Of a DNA stretch of 64,000 nucleotides, positions 51,313 through 60,276 are shown piece after piece. How positions within the stretch are numbered: the stretch's first letter is position 1; every line of letters starts with the position of its first letter. The position numbers and the translations under genes are program-made. This DNA is from Candidatus Endomicrobiellum cubanum (GTDB lineage Bacteria; Elusimicrobiota; Endomicrobiia; Endomicrobiales; Endomicrobiaceae): positions 91,791-155,790 of the forward strand of contig JAISYS010000042.1 in NCBI GenBank assembly GCA_031269735.1, in the 5' to 3' direction. The notes under the pieces are model-generated. The model saw only the letters and a program-made list of their open reading frames with translations, did no database searches and was not told where the DNA came from.

Positions 51313-52083
51313 TTACTCAGATTGCAAAGCTAATTCAGCAGCTTGCTCAAAAGTATACCCTTTACTAATCAATTCTTTTACTAATTTAATACCTTCTTTT
51401 TTACCAAATTCCTTAGCCTCTTCCATTTTTTCCTCTAATGTTTCATACATCTGCATTGCTTCTCGCTCCTTTTCATCTAAATTTTCTAACCTAACAATTT
51501 CTGCCGCTCTTTTCAAGAATGATGGATAATTAAGTTCAACTTTACCACTACGTAAAAATTCAGCAATTTGCTTCAAATTATCAGGCACATTTTCTTTACA
51601 GTACTCAAAAACTCCTAACTCGAATGTAGGCTTATTGAATAAATATCTGCCTTTCATATCTTTCATAGCGTACTTATGAAAACTGTCATTAGTATTAGAA
51701 AATATAGTAAATCCTGTTAAACACATCATACGCACAGGTTTTAACCCTTTATACTTATTACCCTCTTTAGAGTACCCATCACAAAATTTAGTACATAAAT
51801 AATACAAAGCCCGCATATCAAAATTCTCTTCTTTTAATACCTGTAATTCAACTATAAACTTCTCGTTAGCGCTACTGCCGCATATAAAATCAACTTCTGT
51901 CCTTGATAACTTTTTATCAGCATAATTTCTTCTTAACTGAACCACATCATAAGGAACTACGTGTACTATTTCAATAACAGAAGCACGAAATAAAGTATTT
52001 ATAAATCCTATAGCAACATAATCATCTCCTAACATTTTCTTAAAAAGTAAATCATTTGTTGGTAAAAATCTCTTTTCCTTCAC
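51313..52083 (-). CDS. Rpn/PD-(D/E)XK nuclease family protein, copy 2
   Basis: 256 residues from GTG with GGGAG nine bases upstream. LPTNDLLFKKML, TEVDFICGSSANEKFIVELQ and RALYYLCTKFC match copy 1 throughout; the tail reads EAMQMYETLEEKMEEAKEFG and ELISKGYTFEQAAELA. The nuclease residues are kept. It is the first gene after promoter motif copy 3. Its tail is followed in frame by a second tail (51156-51312). Confidence 0.85.
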   Translation of the reverse strand: MKEKRFLPTNDLLFKKMLGDDYVAIGFINTLFRASVIEIVHVVPYDVVQLRRNYADKKLSRTEVDFICGSSANEKFIVELQVLKEENFDMRALYYLCTKFCDGYSKEGNKYKGLKPVRMMCLTGFTIFSNTNDSFHKYAMKDMKGRYLFNKPTFELGVFEYCKENVPDNLKQIAEFLRSGKVELNYPSFLKRAAEIVRLENLDEKEREAMQMYETLEEKMEEAKEFGKKEGIKLVKELISKGYTFEQAAELALQSE

Positions 52084-52124
52084 TAATTATTACTCCCTCA
52101 ATAATAAATTCTTCTTTTATCTAC

Positions 52125-52155
52125 TTTATATGAAAAATAAGCCTAAATTTTTTCC
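52125..52155 (-). promoter_or_regulatory. Candidate promoter motif, copy 3
   Basis: Third copy of the 31-base pattern (TTTATATGAA, four bases, AAG, three bases, AA, then the T run and CC on the plus strand). It lies in the gap 52084-52225, about 42 bases upstream of the GTG of Rpn copy 2. The only other content of this gap is plain AT-rich sequence. If it is a promoter, the unit it starts may run 37 kb to 15074, through both RNA polymerase genes and the main polymerase. Confidence 0.5.
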
Positions 52156-52225
52156 TAAAATTATTATTTACTATCTCTATTTTACAGAAACTTCAGAGAA
52201 AAATCAAGAATTCGTTTTATCATTA

Positions 52226-52702
52226 TCAAGTTTCCCAAGCAATTTTCATTTTCTCTAACGACTCTTGTAAATATACTGGCAATCCACACTCTAAATAAGC
52301 TTTGTCTATTGGTAAACCATTCTCATATATTCATCCATTTTCAAAATCTACATTTCTTTTCAAAACCCTATTTATACCTTCTCTACTTCCTCTTTTTAGA
52401 ATACCATCAAACCATTCTTCTAATGGCGTACCTATTAAACTATTAAACTCCTCTAACAATACTTTAGATTCAACTTCTTGCCCACTAAATTCTACTAAAT
52501 AATTTACAAGCCATATCTCCCAGAAAGGACACACTCTTCGTTTAAACCTCTCAAATGACCCGTCTACAAAGTCATCAAGAGGCCTTTCTATCGAATATAA
52601 CCCATTAAGAGGAAGCCACCCTTTAGCGTACTCCTCACCATCACTTATACTGTACTCTAATAAAGACTCCTCTAACTGCTCATAAATATCTTTAATTTCC
52701 AT
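52226..52702 (-). CDS. Hypothetical protein interrupted by an in-frame TGA
   Basis: The frame from 52702 stops at a TGA (52331-52333) after 123 residues, ending NVDFENG. The same frame continues without other stops for 35 codons, IYENGLPIDKAYLECGLPVY and LQESLEKMKIAWET, to a second stop at 52226. The continuation reads like natural protein, so TGA probably replaces a TGG Trp codon. The 123-residue form has acidic, Trp-containing segments (EYAKGWLPLNGLYS; PLEEWFDGIL). Not recognised. Either a nonsense mutant or a stop that is sometimes read through. Confidence 0.55.
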
Positions 52703-52725
52703 AACTTACTCCTTTAATAATATGT

Positions 52726-52751
52726 ATAGGAGCCTTAAAACAGGCTCCTAT
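52726..52751. terminator. Stem-loop after the giant surface protein gene
   Basis: ATAGGAGCCT and AGGCTCCTAT form a perfect 10-base stem with a six-base loop, ten bases past the stop of the 2477-residue gene. No continuous U run follows (ACATATTATT), so termination is uncertain; protection of the long mRNA's 3' end is equally possible. Confidence 0.5.
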
Positions 52752-52760
52752 CTTCCCAAA

Positions 52761-55700
52761 TTACTGTGTTCCTTCCGTTCTCAAATCATCCTTACTTGAC
52801 TTATCAGCATAAAATACTGCCAAAACTATCCTATCAGCGGGAACTGTTGTTGACCCAGTATTTGTCCAACTCGGATTACTCGGATTACTCTTCCATTTAC
52901 CAGTTATCGGATCATATAAAGGCCCTGGTGTTCCACCGACATTCTTCACAACATTAAATGCCATGTTGAAAATATTGCCATCATACTTCAAATCCCAAAC
53001 AACACCATGTGCTACGATATCAGCAGCGCACACTATGACACTATGAGAATTTGCTAAAGCTTTAACATTCGCTTCAGTATAGGGCTTTTTCGCCTCCACA
53101 AAAGTTGCAGAAGAAGGGAGTCCTACTGTGAAATTCCATCGAACACCATTACGTTGTGCTGCCACATCTTTATATACATCTGGAAAAGGTGTGTCTACTG
53201 GCAACTCAGCTTCAGCATACCATTCAGGATTATCAAAACCAGGGTCATGATTTATCTCGTTTTGAAGCTCACTGCCAACAAAAGTTCTCGAGATACCTGT
53301 TTGATTCTCCATTAAATGAAATGAATCTATCGTACCAAACAAAATGTTGTCACCAGCAGGTATTGGTAGCGGTTTAGTGGCTATAGGTATTCCAGTTTCT
53401 CCATTTAGTACTGGGTCAACCATAGCCACATGTGCTTCATCTGCGTCATCGTAAGCATCTTTAACTTTCATAGTAACATCGTCTACTGAAAATCGTTTAG
53501 CTGCTTCTATAGTAGGCCCAGAAAAGTGATTTCTTCTCCAAGCTTCCTCGAGCCAATTAACACTAACCATATAATTCTGCACTAACCTAGTGTCATCATC
53601 ATAAAACTTATTGATTAGCAAATTAGTATTATCCTTTTCATAATATACATCTACTGGTGTCCACTTACCATTATTCAAATCTAAATGATAGTAATATGGT
53701 TTTATCTGTACCTTATAATTTGTATCTGTAGTAGCATTTTCTCCATAATACAAACCTAAAGTTGTCAAATCCATATAAACATCATACCCAAGCCTAACTG
53801 GTTGACGTTGCAATGATGGTACATTATTGTCATATGGCGTAAGGGGAGCCTCAATAAACTCTTTTCTCCGCTCCCCACTTGTACCATACGTATCTAACCG
53901 CGTTGTAGTTGATAATTGGCCTACAGTATCCATTGGTGTTGTTTTTGGCGTATTCCCGAATTGATATACGCCTCTTACATCATAAACATCTGCTACTATC
54001 TTATTCTGTTGTCTGTAATTAACCTTATACAAAACATTCTTAACAAGCCACTGACCCACTAAAGTTTGCTTAAACAAATTAGAAAACCTGAAATCTCCAG
54101 TATCTTCAATCGTTAAAGCTCCAATACGACCTACAACATCAATTTGCTGTTGTTTGAATGCAGCATGCTTAGCACTGTAATCTTGCGCCTTTGGATAATT
54201 AGTTTCAGCATCATTATCTTGCTCTTTATAAGGATTGTTAATACCTATACTGTGATACTTAACTATTGCATTATTGAGTTCCTGATTACCTAATGGTAAA
54301 TAGAAATCAAACCAAACCTGGGCTTCTTCCAAAAATACAGGCTGCCCCGCTAAATAACTATCTCCTTCAAATACTACTTCAAATGGGAATATTACATATT
54401 TCTGTAATAACCATTCAGTTACATCCATATCATCTTCGTAGCCAAACCCATTCTCTTTTGATACCTCTGAGCTATATTTGGCACCATCACCATAAAAATC
54501 GCCAACATTTGGATAATATAACCTGAAATCCCAATCGAGATTTAAGAAATCTCCCATTTCTAGCCTGTCACCATTTTCATCTACTGCTTCACTTGCAGAA
54601 TGCTTGTGATTATCATCATTCAAACAAGGTTCCCAGCATCTACTATCTCCAAATGGATAATGCTCATATTCCGTGACCCATTGCGTGCCACCATTAACTA
54701 CTTTATTAGTATATCCTGGTCTTGTCTCAAGTGGTGTTATGGAATAAGAACCACAAGTATCACACTTATCTGGATTCATAGATAAATGAACTATTCCATC
54801 TGGTCTTTGATACAAAGCTCCAGTAGCCAATATTTCAGCTATCGTATAAGCTTTATTTGTTCCAGGGAATATAATTGGGGAAGTATTCGTATCTCCAATA
54901 CCAGTAGAAGGCTCTCCATCTATATGATACATTCCTAACGTATACACTTGATAATTATTACCAAATGTACGATGTGGTTCTGTGCTTGTTAAAACTGCTG
55001 TAAGTTTGGGTGCGCAACCAGTGTTTAGAGCCGTAACCTTTATCACACCTGAAGAAGCACTACCTTCTATCAACTCAGTCATTGGATGCCAAATCAATGG
55101 GTCAGGCGTCCAAGAGGATAAATAGGCTGGGCCATTTTTCCACGAATTTACATTACTCCATTCTGTATAAACTCCAGCTGAACTACCTGTACTTGCCCCA
55201 TACGTACCTACATCTGCTAATTGTTGTACTCCATAAACACCATTATCCCAAATCATTGGAGCAAAAGACAATTTACTAGTATTTGAACCTGTTCCAATAG
55301 GATTAGAGAATATAACACTACTATATCCAACTTTTAGAATTCCTGAAATATAGTCACCATATTGTGCACCATATCTACCACTTTGCATTTCTACTTTGTA
55401 AGTTCCAGATGGTAAATAAAGTGCTCCAGTATCCTGCGTCATAATAAAGGAGGAATTGTCACTATACTCACAAACATTGGATAATTTTACAGCCCAAAAA
55501 TAGCCGTTCTTCCATAGATTTGTGGCTATATTATCAGCATATGCCTGTAACTCATTGTTTCTTATACTTATTACACCATCTTGAGAATTTTTTACCTCAT
55601 AAGCATTCGTACTAGAGTTACCCATAAATATGGCTTTAGTATAATCTGCATCAGCTTGATAAATGTAATACTGCTCACCAAATCGACGTACCATTAATTC

Positions 55701-58700
55701 TACTGTTTCACTCACATTTATTGTTGCTTTTACTACTCTTGAAGTAGTACTAGCATGTTGCCCCACAATTACGATATCATAAATACCTTGTTGTAGAGTT
55801 CCAAGAGATTCAGTTGTGTCATAATTAGGATTCGAGGTAGCTACTCCAAAATTAGGATTAAGTTCTTTTGATATAGTCGGATAACTACGAATATCAGTAG
55901 TACTCGTCGTTACATCTGTACGAGTAATCCAATTTGATGTGTGTCCTACTTCTACTACAGTGGAACCAGAGCCACCTCCACCACCTATTGGTTCTACTAA
56001 CCAACCCTGAGCAGCATAAAGTATACCACTTTCATCTTCTAGCACATATTTTGATGCAAGCGGCATTTTTCCAGCAATTTGATTAAACTCGATATTAACT
56101 AGACCATCATTTGTTGTCATAAGTCTAATACCATTATCATACGCGTTATTACCAATCTTAGCTACTTCTACTTTATTGCTAGTCCCTATAGCTGAGTACT
56201 CTGATGCTGCCCATAAACTCCACCGCTGAGCAAAATTGTTCGGCTTAGTCAAATACAAATACAATGGGGCATCATTGGTTAATTCCCCAACCATGTAATT
56301 AACCATTCCAATTTGTACCTTCACGTTATAACTGCCAGCTGGAATCATAAAAGCACCAAGTGACCAACTACTAGAGAACCCAACTGCAACGTCTTGTTGA
56401 ATATTAGGATAGTCATAGGTATGTGAAATTGGCGATGTGAAATTTATATAATTAAAATAACTATCTATATTTACTGGGTTACTCAGTAAACTAACTCCTC
56501 CACTGTCTAATTTATACTTAGCGTAATCATGTGTGGCAGAACTGTCAGCTATGAACTGAACAAAGTCAAATCCATTATTCCCCACAAGTATTCTATTAAG
56601 CACGCTCTTTACACTGAAATTAACAGTAGTTTGATAACCATTCTCAGCAGATATACGTAAAACATAATCCACATTTTTCTCTAAAGGCATAAAGTCACCA
56701 ACATACGTTACACCCCCAGTACCCCCAATTACTTTTGTACCACCATTATATGGATGCCCATAATTCATTACAGAACTCTCAATAACAGTATAATCGTCGT
56801 TAGTGTAAGAGTGCTGCCCTGGAAAATCACGTTCATAATCACAGAGTTCTTTTGGTATAGCATATGCACAAGCCTCTGCAATCTCTGGGCACTCTTCAAC
56901 TATTTCAATTTGAGGCTCTTGAATATTCTTGAAAGCATCCGTTCTTTGGTCACGCGCATCATCTAACGACACAATCATGGCTTCTTCATTCACAACAGGA
57001 TTAAACACAATAACATCATTAATCTTATTATGTTCTAGACTATACCTGGTTAGATGTTCAAACCCATATCCAGAGAAACCATCTTCAAAAATATCACCAG
57101 ACACAGATTTGTTCCCTGACTCCCAAACGCCACCACTGCTGTAATCAACTAACTCTTCATACCAAACACTAGAATAGGTCGGCTCATATATCTTATTTTC
57201 ATTCATCAAATACATATTACCGCCATCTGTCCAATCATATAGATTCAAATCTGTGGCAGCTAAACGTAAGGGCTCTGTTATAGCTTTAGGAGGAATTGTT
57301 GCTCCACTACTCATACCAGATGCAGGGTTAAAGTTATATCCGGTTTTGGATATAATTAAATTCTCAACTACAATATTTTGTGGTTTGCCAGACGAAATGT
57401 ACTTATTTTCCATATCCTTAAACTTACCATTGTATCCACCATATGTTATATCATCAGCATGCATCTTGTGCCCAGCAGCCGTTTTTGTGTTTGTTGTCCA
57501 CATGATATTTTCGTCTGCTTCTTCCATCTCTATTGCTTCTGCAGTATTAGGCCCAGGCTTAAAAGTATTATCTTTTACAATACTCTTAGGAGCCTTCGCT
57601 TTTTGCTCATAATATATAATCGACTGGTCACCATTTGTGGTTCTTAAAATCAAAAAATCAGATACAACAATAGGATTATCTTCCCATTCCGAGTATCCTG
57701 AAGCTCCAGTAACAGGATTTATATTTTGTTCATTACCGTTTATTATTTTATTTAACTCAGCTATCAAATAGGGACGACCATTATATAAATAACTATGACC
57801 TTCATTAAGACTCTTTCCCTCGCCATCATATATCGTTACAGTATCTTCAGATTGTCCAGTTAACTGGAATGAATGCCATACTCTACCTGTAGCAGCATTA
57901 TCAGCCAGACCAGATATATTATAGATAATAGATAAACCACTTCCTTCATCAACATAAATTGTGCCCCCATTATCTTCTGAAGATAATCCAGCCTCTGAAT
58001 CTAATATTAAACTCTTTACACCTTCCACTTTTGCTCTATCAAGTTTCCATACCTTTAGATTATTTATCTTTAGGTACTTACCACCAGTTATAGCTTGAGT
58101 CCAAATACTCTCTAGTGCGGGTATCATCTCTGACTCCCATACAACCGGGTCGCTGCCATGGGCATGCTCTGGTTGTCCACAATCTTTTGCATCTTCTCTA
58201 AACCTATACGTACGACTGTATGTTAAATCTGCAACTTCAGCATCCATTTCCACAACAAACTCACTTCCACCTGAAGCAAAATAAAGATTTGTCGTAGTTA
58301 CAGTACCTTGCATAGCGTTATAGGGTTCTTTGTGAGGATAATAGGTACCAGCTTTTATCTCTGCAAAAGCTGGCTCTTTTTCGCTGTAATACTTAATGGC
58401 ACCTGGGGGCGTAAAAGAAGAAGTCGCTAAACCATCATCACGACGTAAAGTAGATGACATTTCTGAACCATCTTTTTCCGTCCACTTTATTGTTACATCT
58501 GATGTGTAATTGTACGTTGCAGGAGCCATCACATTCACTGATTCCGCAAATCTTATAATAGACCTTTCTGTCTTGCCATTAAGAAGGTCTTTTAGATGCT
58601 GAGTATCTATTGGCGCATCTGTTCCAAGTGCCACTTCTCCAACCAGGCCAGTATCCGCACCATCACGTTTTATGTCCACTAAAATCCTGAAATTGGGATT

Positions 58701-60194
58701 AGTGTGTCCAGTAGACGCAAATCCTTGAAACAAATTGTTCCATTTTATCAATTCATTGTTTGTTTGCTTTATCTCCAAGTCAACAATAATTGTTTCACTC
58801 GAAGGATTAGATTCAAGTTGTTTCAATGTAGGTATAGCAGTAATATCTTGTCTGCCTGTATAAGGCGAAGAACCTGGGTCACCACCCCCAGGTGGAGGTA
58901 TTGGATTTTCTACCAATAAAGTCCAACCTATAACTCCATAACCCCACATACCACAGGCTTCATCATCCATTGGTTTTATTGTCATACAACGACTACCTGT
59001 GTTATAACCATCTCTTAAAGTCTTGCCAGCTGAAAAACTAAAAGAGAAATTCATAAATATCTTGAACGGAAACATTACACCAGTCCAACTTTGGTCATTC
59101 TTCATTGGAGGATTAGTCTGGCCTGCATAATACTTGTCAAACAGACTTGCTATTCTGTTATAAATAGGTTCGTCTTCATTAGAAGAAAACCCTACGAAGC
59201 TTTCCTCATTTCCGTTATACCATTTACCTTCATCTATACCTAATATTTTTGAATAATACTCCCAAGCTGTTGGGGCTACAAACGAGCCGTCAGGACTTTG
59301 AAGAGCGGTTATACATTCTACTGATATTATAATAGGCTTATATACAGTTCTAGTCTCAACATTTGTACGATACGTATATAACTCCTTTACAAGTGGAGTC
59401 CAAGCTTTTCCAGCTGTTTGTCCTGCAGCGCCATATTCCCCTGCTCTCCAAATGTACATATACAAACCTAACACATAGCAATCATACTTTAAATTATCAG
59501 CATCACTCTTAGAAGATAAATCATATTGTCCTTCCCACGTAAACGTTTTTAAAGCAGTTGAAAAATGTTTTCCGCGATTCATCATCTCTTGCAATAAAGT
59601 CCTAGCTTGCCCTACAGTAGCTATGCTAGGAATTATATCATCTCTTAATTTATTGAAATCTGGATACTCTTTATTATCTGTTACTAACTGATATAATTTT
59701 TCTCCTATTTTATTTTTATTATATAAATCAGGAGGTGGAGACATATTAGTGAATTCACCTAATGGTATTATGCCATTACCTAAAACAGTAGACATCGTTT
59801 GCATAGCAGTACCAGGTACAGGCACTTTCACATTAGACAAAATAACATCATTCGTATTTCCATATTGATTTTTTGTCTGTAATCCATAAATATAATTTTC
59901 AACATGAGATACATTTTCTTTTACATGTGATTTAATCTTATCAAACGCTGCTGTCCTACTTGATTCATCACCATTGATATTAAAGCTAAAATCTTCTCCA
60001 TTAGCTTTCCCATTTAAATAGCCAATGCCCAATCTGAAGCCCATCTGACCTGTCGCCATTAAAGATGCATAACCTGTCCCCCCTGTAGTTCCAGTTCCTC
60101 CTATACCAGGAACAACTATAGACCCTCCTGCATATACATTAAATGGTATAATCATCAATAATGAAATAATAATTGATAATATTTTTCTTTTCAT
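52761..60194 (-). CDS. Giant secreted protein, unknown function
   Basis: 2477 residues with a signal peptide (KILSIIISLLMIIPFNVYA) and a good GAGGTG ribosome site. Beyond it the sequence is soluble, beta-rich, full of Gly, Asn, Thr and Tyr, with Pro/Gly linkers (NPIPPPGGGDPGSSPYTG near 430; VEPIGGGGGSGS near 1405). Two similar modules around 1270-1400 and 1500-1600 contain PAGSYNVKVQIG and LPSGTYKVEMQSG. Near 1800 there is a Cys cluster (CDTCG, SRCWEPC). No LPxTG, SLH or other anchor is seen. It is probably a surface or extracellular structural/adhesive protein, perhaps exported for cell contact. The CWB2-CAP gene immediately upstream may be its partner. Confidence 0.65.
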   Translation of the reverse strand: MKRKILSIIISLLMIIPFNVYAGGSIVVPGIGGTGTTGGTGYASLMATGQMGFRLGIGYLNGKANGEDFSFNINGDESSRTAAFDKIKSHVKENVSHVENYIYGLQTKNQYGNTNDVILSNVKVPVPGTAMQTMSTVLGNGIIPLGEFTNMSPPPDLYNKNKIGEKLYQLVTDNKEYPDFNKLRDDIIPSIATVGQARTLLQEMMNRGKHFSTALKTFTWEGQYDLSSKSDADNLKYDCYVLGLYMYIWRAGEYGAAGQTAGKAWTPLVKELYTYRTNVETRTVYKPIIISVECITALQSPDGSFVAPTAWEYYSKILGIDEGKWYNGNEESFVGFSSNEDEPIYNRIASLFDKYYAGQTNPPMKNDQSWTGVMFPFKIFMNFSFSFSAGKTLRDGYNTGSRCMTIKPMDDEACGMWGYGVIGWTLLVENPIPPPGGGDPGSSPYTGRQDITAIPTLKQLESNPSSETIIVDLEIKQTNNELIKWNNLFQGFASTGHTNPNFRILVDIKRDGADTGLVGEVALGTDAPIDTQHLKDLLNGKTERSIIRFAESVNVMAPATYNYTSDVTIKWTEKDGSEMSSTLRRDDGLATSSFTPPGAIKYYSEKEPAFAEIKAGTYYPHKEPYNAMQGTVTTTNLYFASGGSEFVVEMDAEVADLTYSRTYRFREDAKDCGQPEHAHGSDPVVWESEMIPALESIWTQAITGGKYLKINNLKVWKLDRAKVEGVKSLILDSEAGLSSEDNGGTIYVDEGSGLSIIYNISGLADNAATGRVWHSFQLTGQSEDTVTIYDGEGKSLNEGHSYLYNGRPYLIAELNKIINGNEQNINPVTGASGYSEWEDNPIVVSDFLILRTTNGDQSIIYYEQKAKAPKSIVKDNTFKPGPNTAEAIEMEEADENIMWTTNTKTAAGHKMHADDITYGGYNGKFKDMENKYISSGKPQNIVVENLIISKTGYNFNPASGMSSGATIPPKAITEPLRLAATDLNLYDWTDGGNMYLMNENKIYEPTYSSVWYEELVDYSSGGVWESGNKSVSGDIFEDGFSGYGFEHLTRYSLEHNKINDVIVFNPVVNEEAMIVSLDDARDQRTDAFKNIQEPQIEIVEECPEIAEACAYAIPKELCDYERDFPGQHSYTNDDYTVIESSVMNYGHPYNGGTKVIGGTGGVTYVGDFMPLEKNVDYVLRISAENGYQTTVNFSVKSVLNRILVGNNGFDFVQFIADSSATHDYAKYKLDSGGVSLLSNPVNIDSYFNYINFTSPISHTYDYPNIQQDVAVGFSSSWSLGAFMIPAGSYNVKVQIGMVNYMVGELTNDAPLYLYLTKPNNFAQRWSLWAASEYSAIGTSNKVEVAKIGNNAYDNGIRLMTTNDGLVNIEFNQIAGKMPLASKYVLEDESGILYAAQGWLVEPIGGGGGSGSTVVEVGHTSNWITRTDVTTSTTDIRSYPTISKELNPNFGVATSNPNYDTTESLGTLQQGIYDIVIVGQHASTTSRVVKATINVSETVELMVRRFGEQYYIYQADADYTKAIFMGNSSTNAYEVKNSQDGVISIRNNELQAYADNIATNLWKNGYFWAVKLSNVCEYSDNSSFIMTQDTGALYLPSGTYKVEMQSGRYGAQYGDYISGILKVGYSSVIFSNPIGTGSNTSKLSFAPMIWDNGVYGVQQLADVGTYGASTGSSAGVYTEWSNVNSWKNGPAYLSSWTPDPLIWHPMTELIEGSASSGVIKVTALNTGCAPKLTAVLTSTEPHRTFGNNYQVYTLGMYHIDGEPSTGIGDTNTSPIIFPGTNKAYTIAEILATGALYQRPDGIVHLSMNPDKCDTCGSYSITPLETRPGYTNKVVNGGTQWVTEYEHYPFGDSRCWEPCLNDDNHKHSASEAVDENGDRLEMGDFLNLDWDFRLYYPNVGDFYGDGAKYSSEVSKENGFGYEDDMDVTEWLLQKYVIFPFEVVFEGDSYLAGQPVFLEEAQVWFDFYLPLGNQELNNAIVKYHSIGINNPYKEQDNDAETNYPKAQDYSAKHAAFKQQQIDVVGRIGALTIEDTGDFRFSNLFKQTLVGQWLVKNVLYKVNYRQQNKIVADVYDVRGVYQFGNTPKTTPMDTVGQLSTTTRLDTYGTSGERRKEFIEAPLTPYDNNVPSLQRQPVRLGYDVYMDLTTLGLYYGENATTDTNYKVQIKPYYYHLDLNNGKWTPVDVYYEKDNTNLLINKFYDDDTRLVQNYMVSVNWLEEAWRRNHFSGPTIEAAKRFSVDDVTMKVKDAYDDADEAHVAMVDPVLNGETGIPIATKPLPIPAGDNILFGTIDSFHLMENQTGISRTFVGSELQNEINHDPGFDNPEWYAEAELPVDTPFPDVYKDVAAQRNGVRWNFTVGLPSSATFVEAKKPYTEANVKALANSHSVIVCAADIVAHGVVWDLKYDGNIFNMAFNVVKNVGGTPGPLYDPITGKWKSNPSNPSWTNTGSTTVPADRIVLAVFYADKSSKDDLRTEGTQ

Positions 60195-60238
60195 TTCTTA
60201 CACCTCTAATATACAATGTATTACATTCTAGTATGTAC

Positions 60239-60262
60239 TGTAGCGCTAGTCCTAGCGCTACA
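60239..60262. promoter_or_regulatory. Perfect 11-base inverted repeat between two surface-protein genes
   Basis: TGTAGCGCTAG and CTAGCGCTACA are separated by two bases. It stands in the 82-base gap between the CWB2-CAP gene and the giant gene. It is far richer in G+C than its surroundings and has no U tract. Candidates: operator, or RNA hairpin that adjusts expression of the two genes. Confidence 0.5.
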
Positions 60263-60276
60263 CTTGCTTTAATGCT

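Noticed and set aside
52226..52702. Selenocysteine at the internal TGA
   Set aside because: No hairpin of SECIS type follows the codon by eye and no selenoprotein family is recognised; loss of a Trp codon is simpler.
52726..52751. Strong intrinsic terminator
   Set aside because: The stem is perfect but no U run follows on the transcribed strand; kept only as a possible terminator.
57253..57612. Plus-strand ORFs inside the giant surface gene
   Set aside because: Shadows of the 2477-residue frame, no start signals, no protein-like pattern of their own.
52761..60194. Phage tail fibre or tape measure
   Set aside because: It has a cleavable signal peptide and lies beside a cell-wall-binding protein, with no tail genes nearby.
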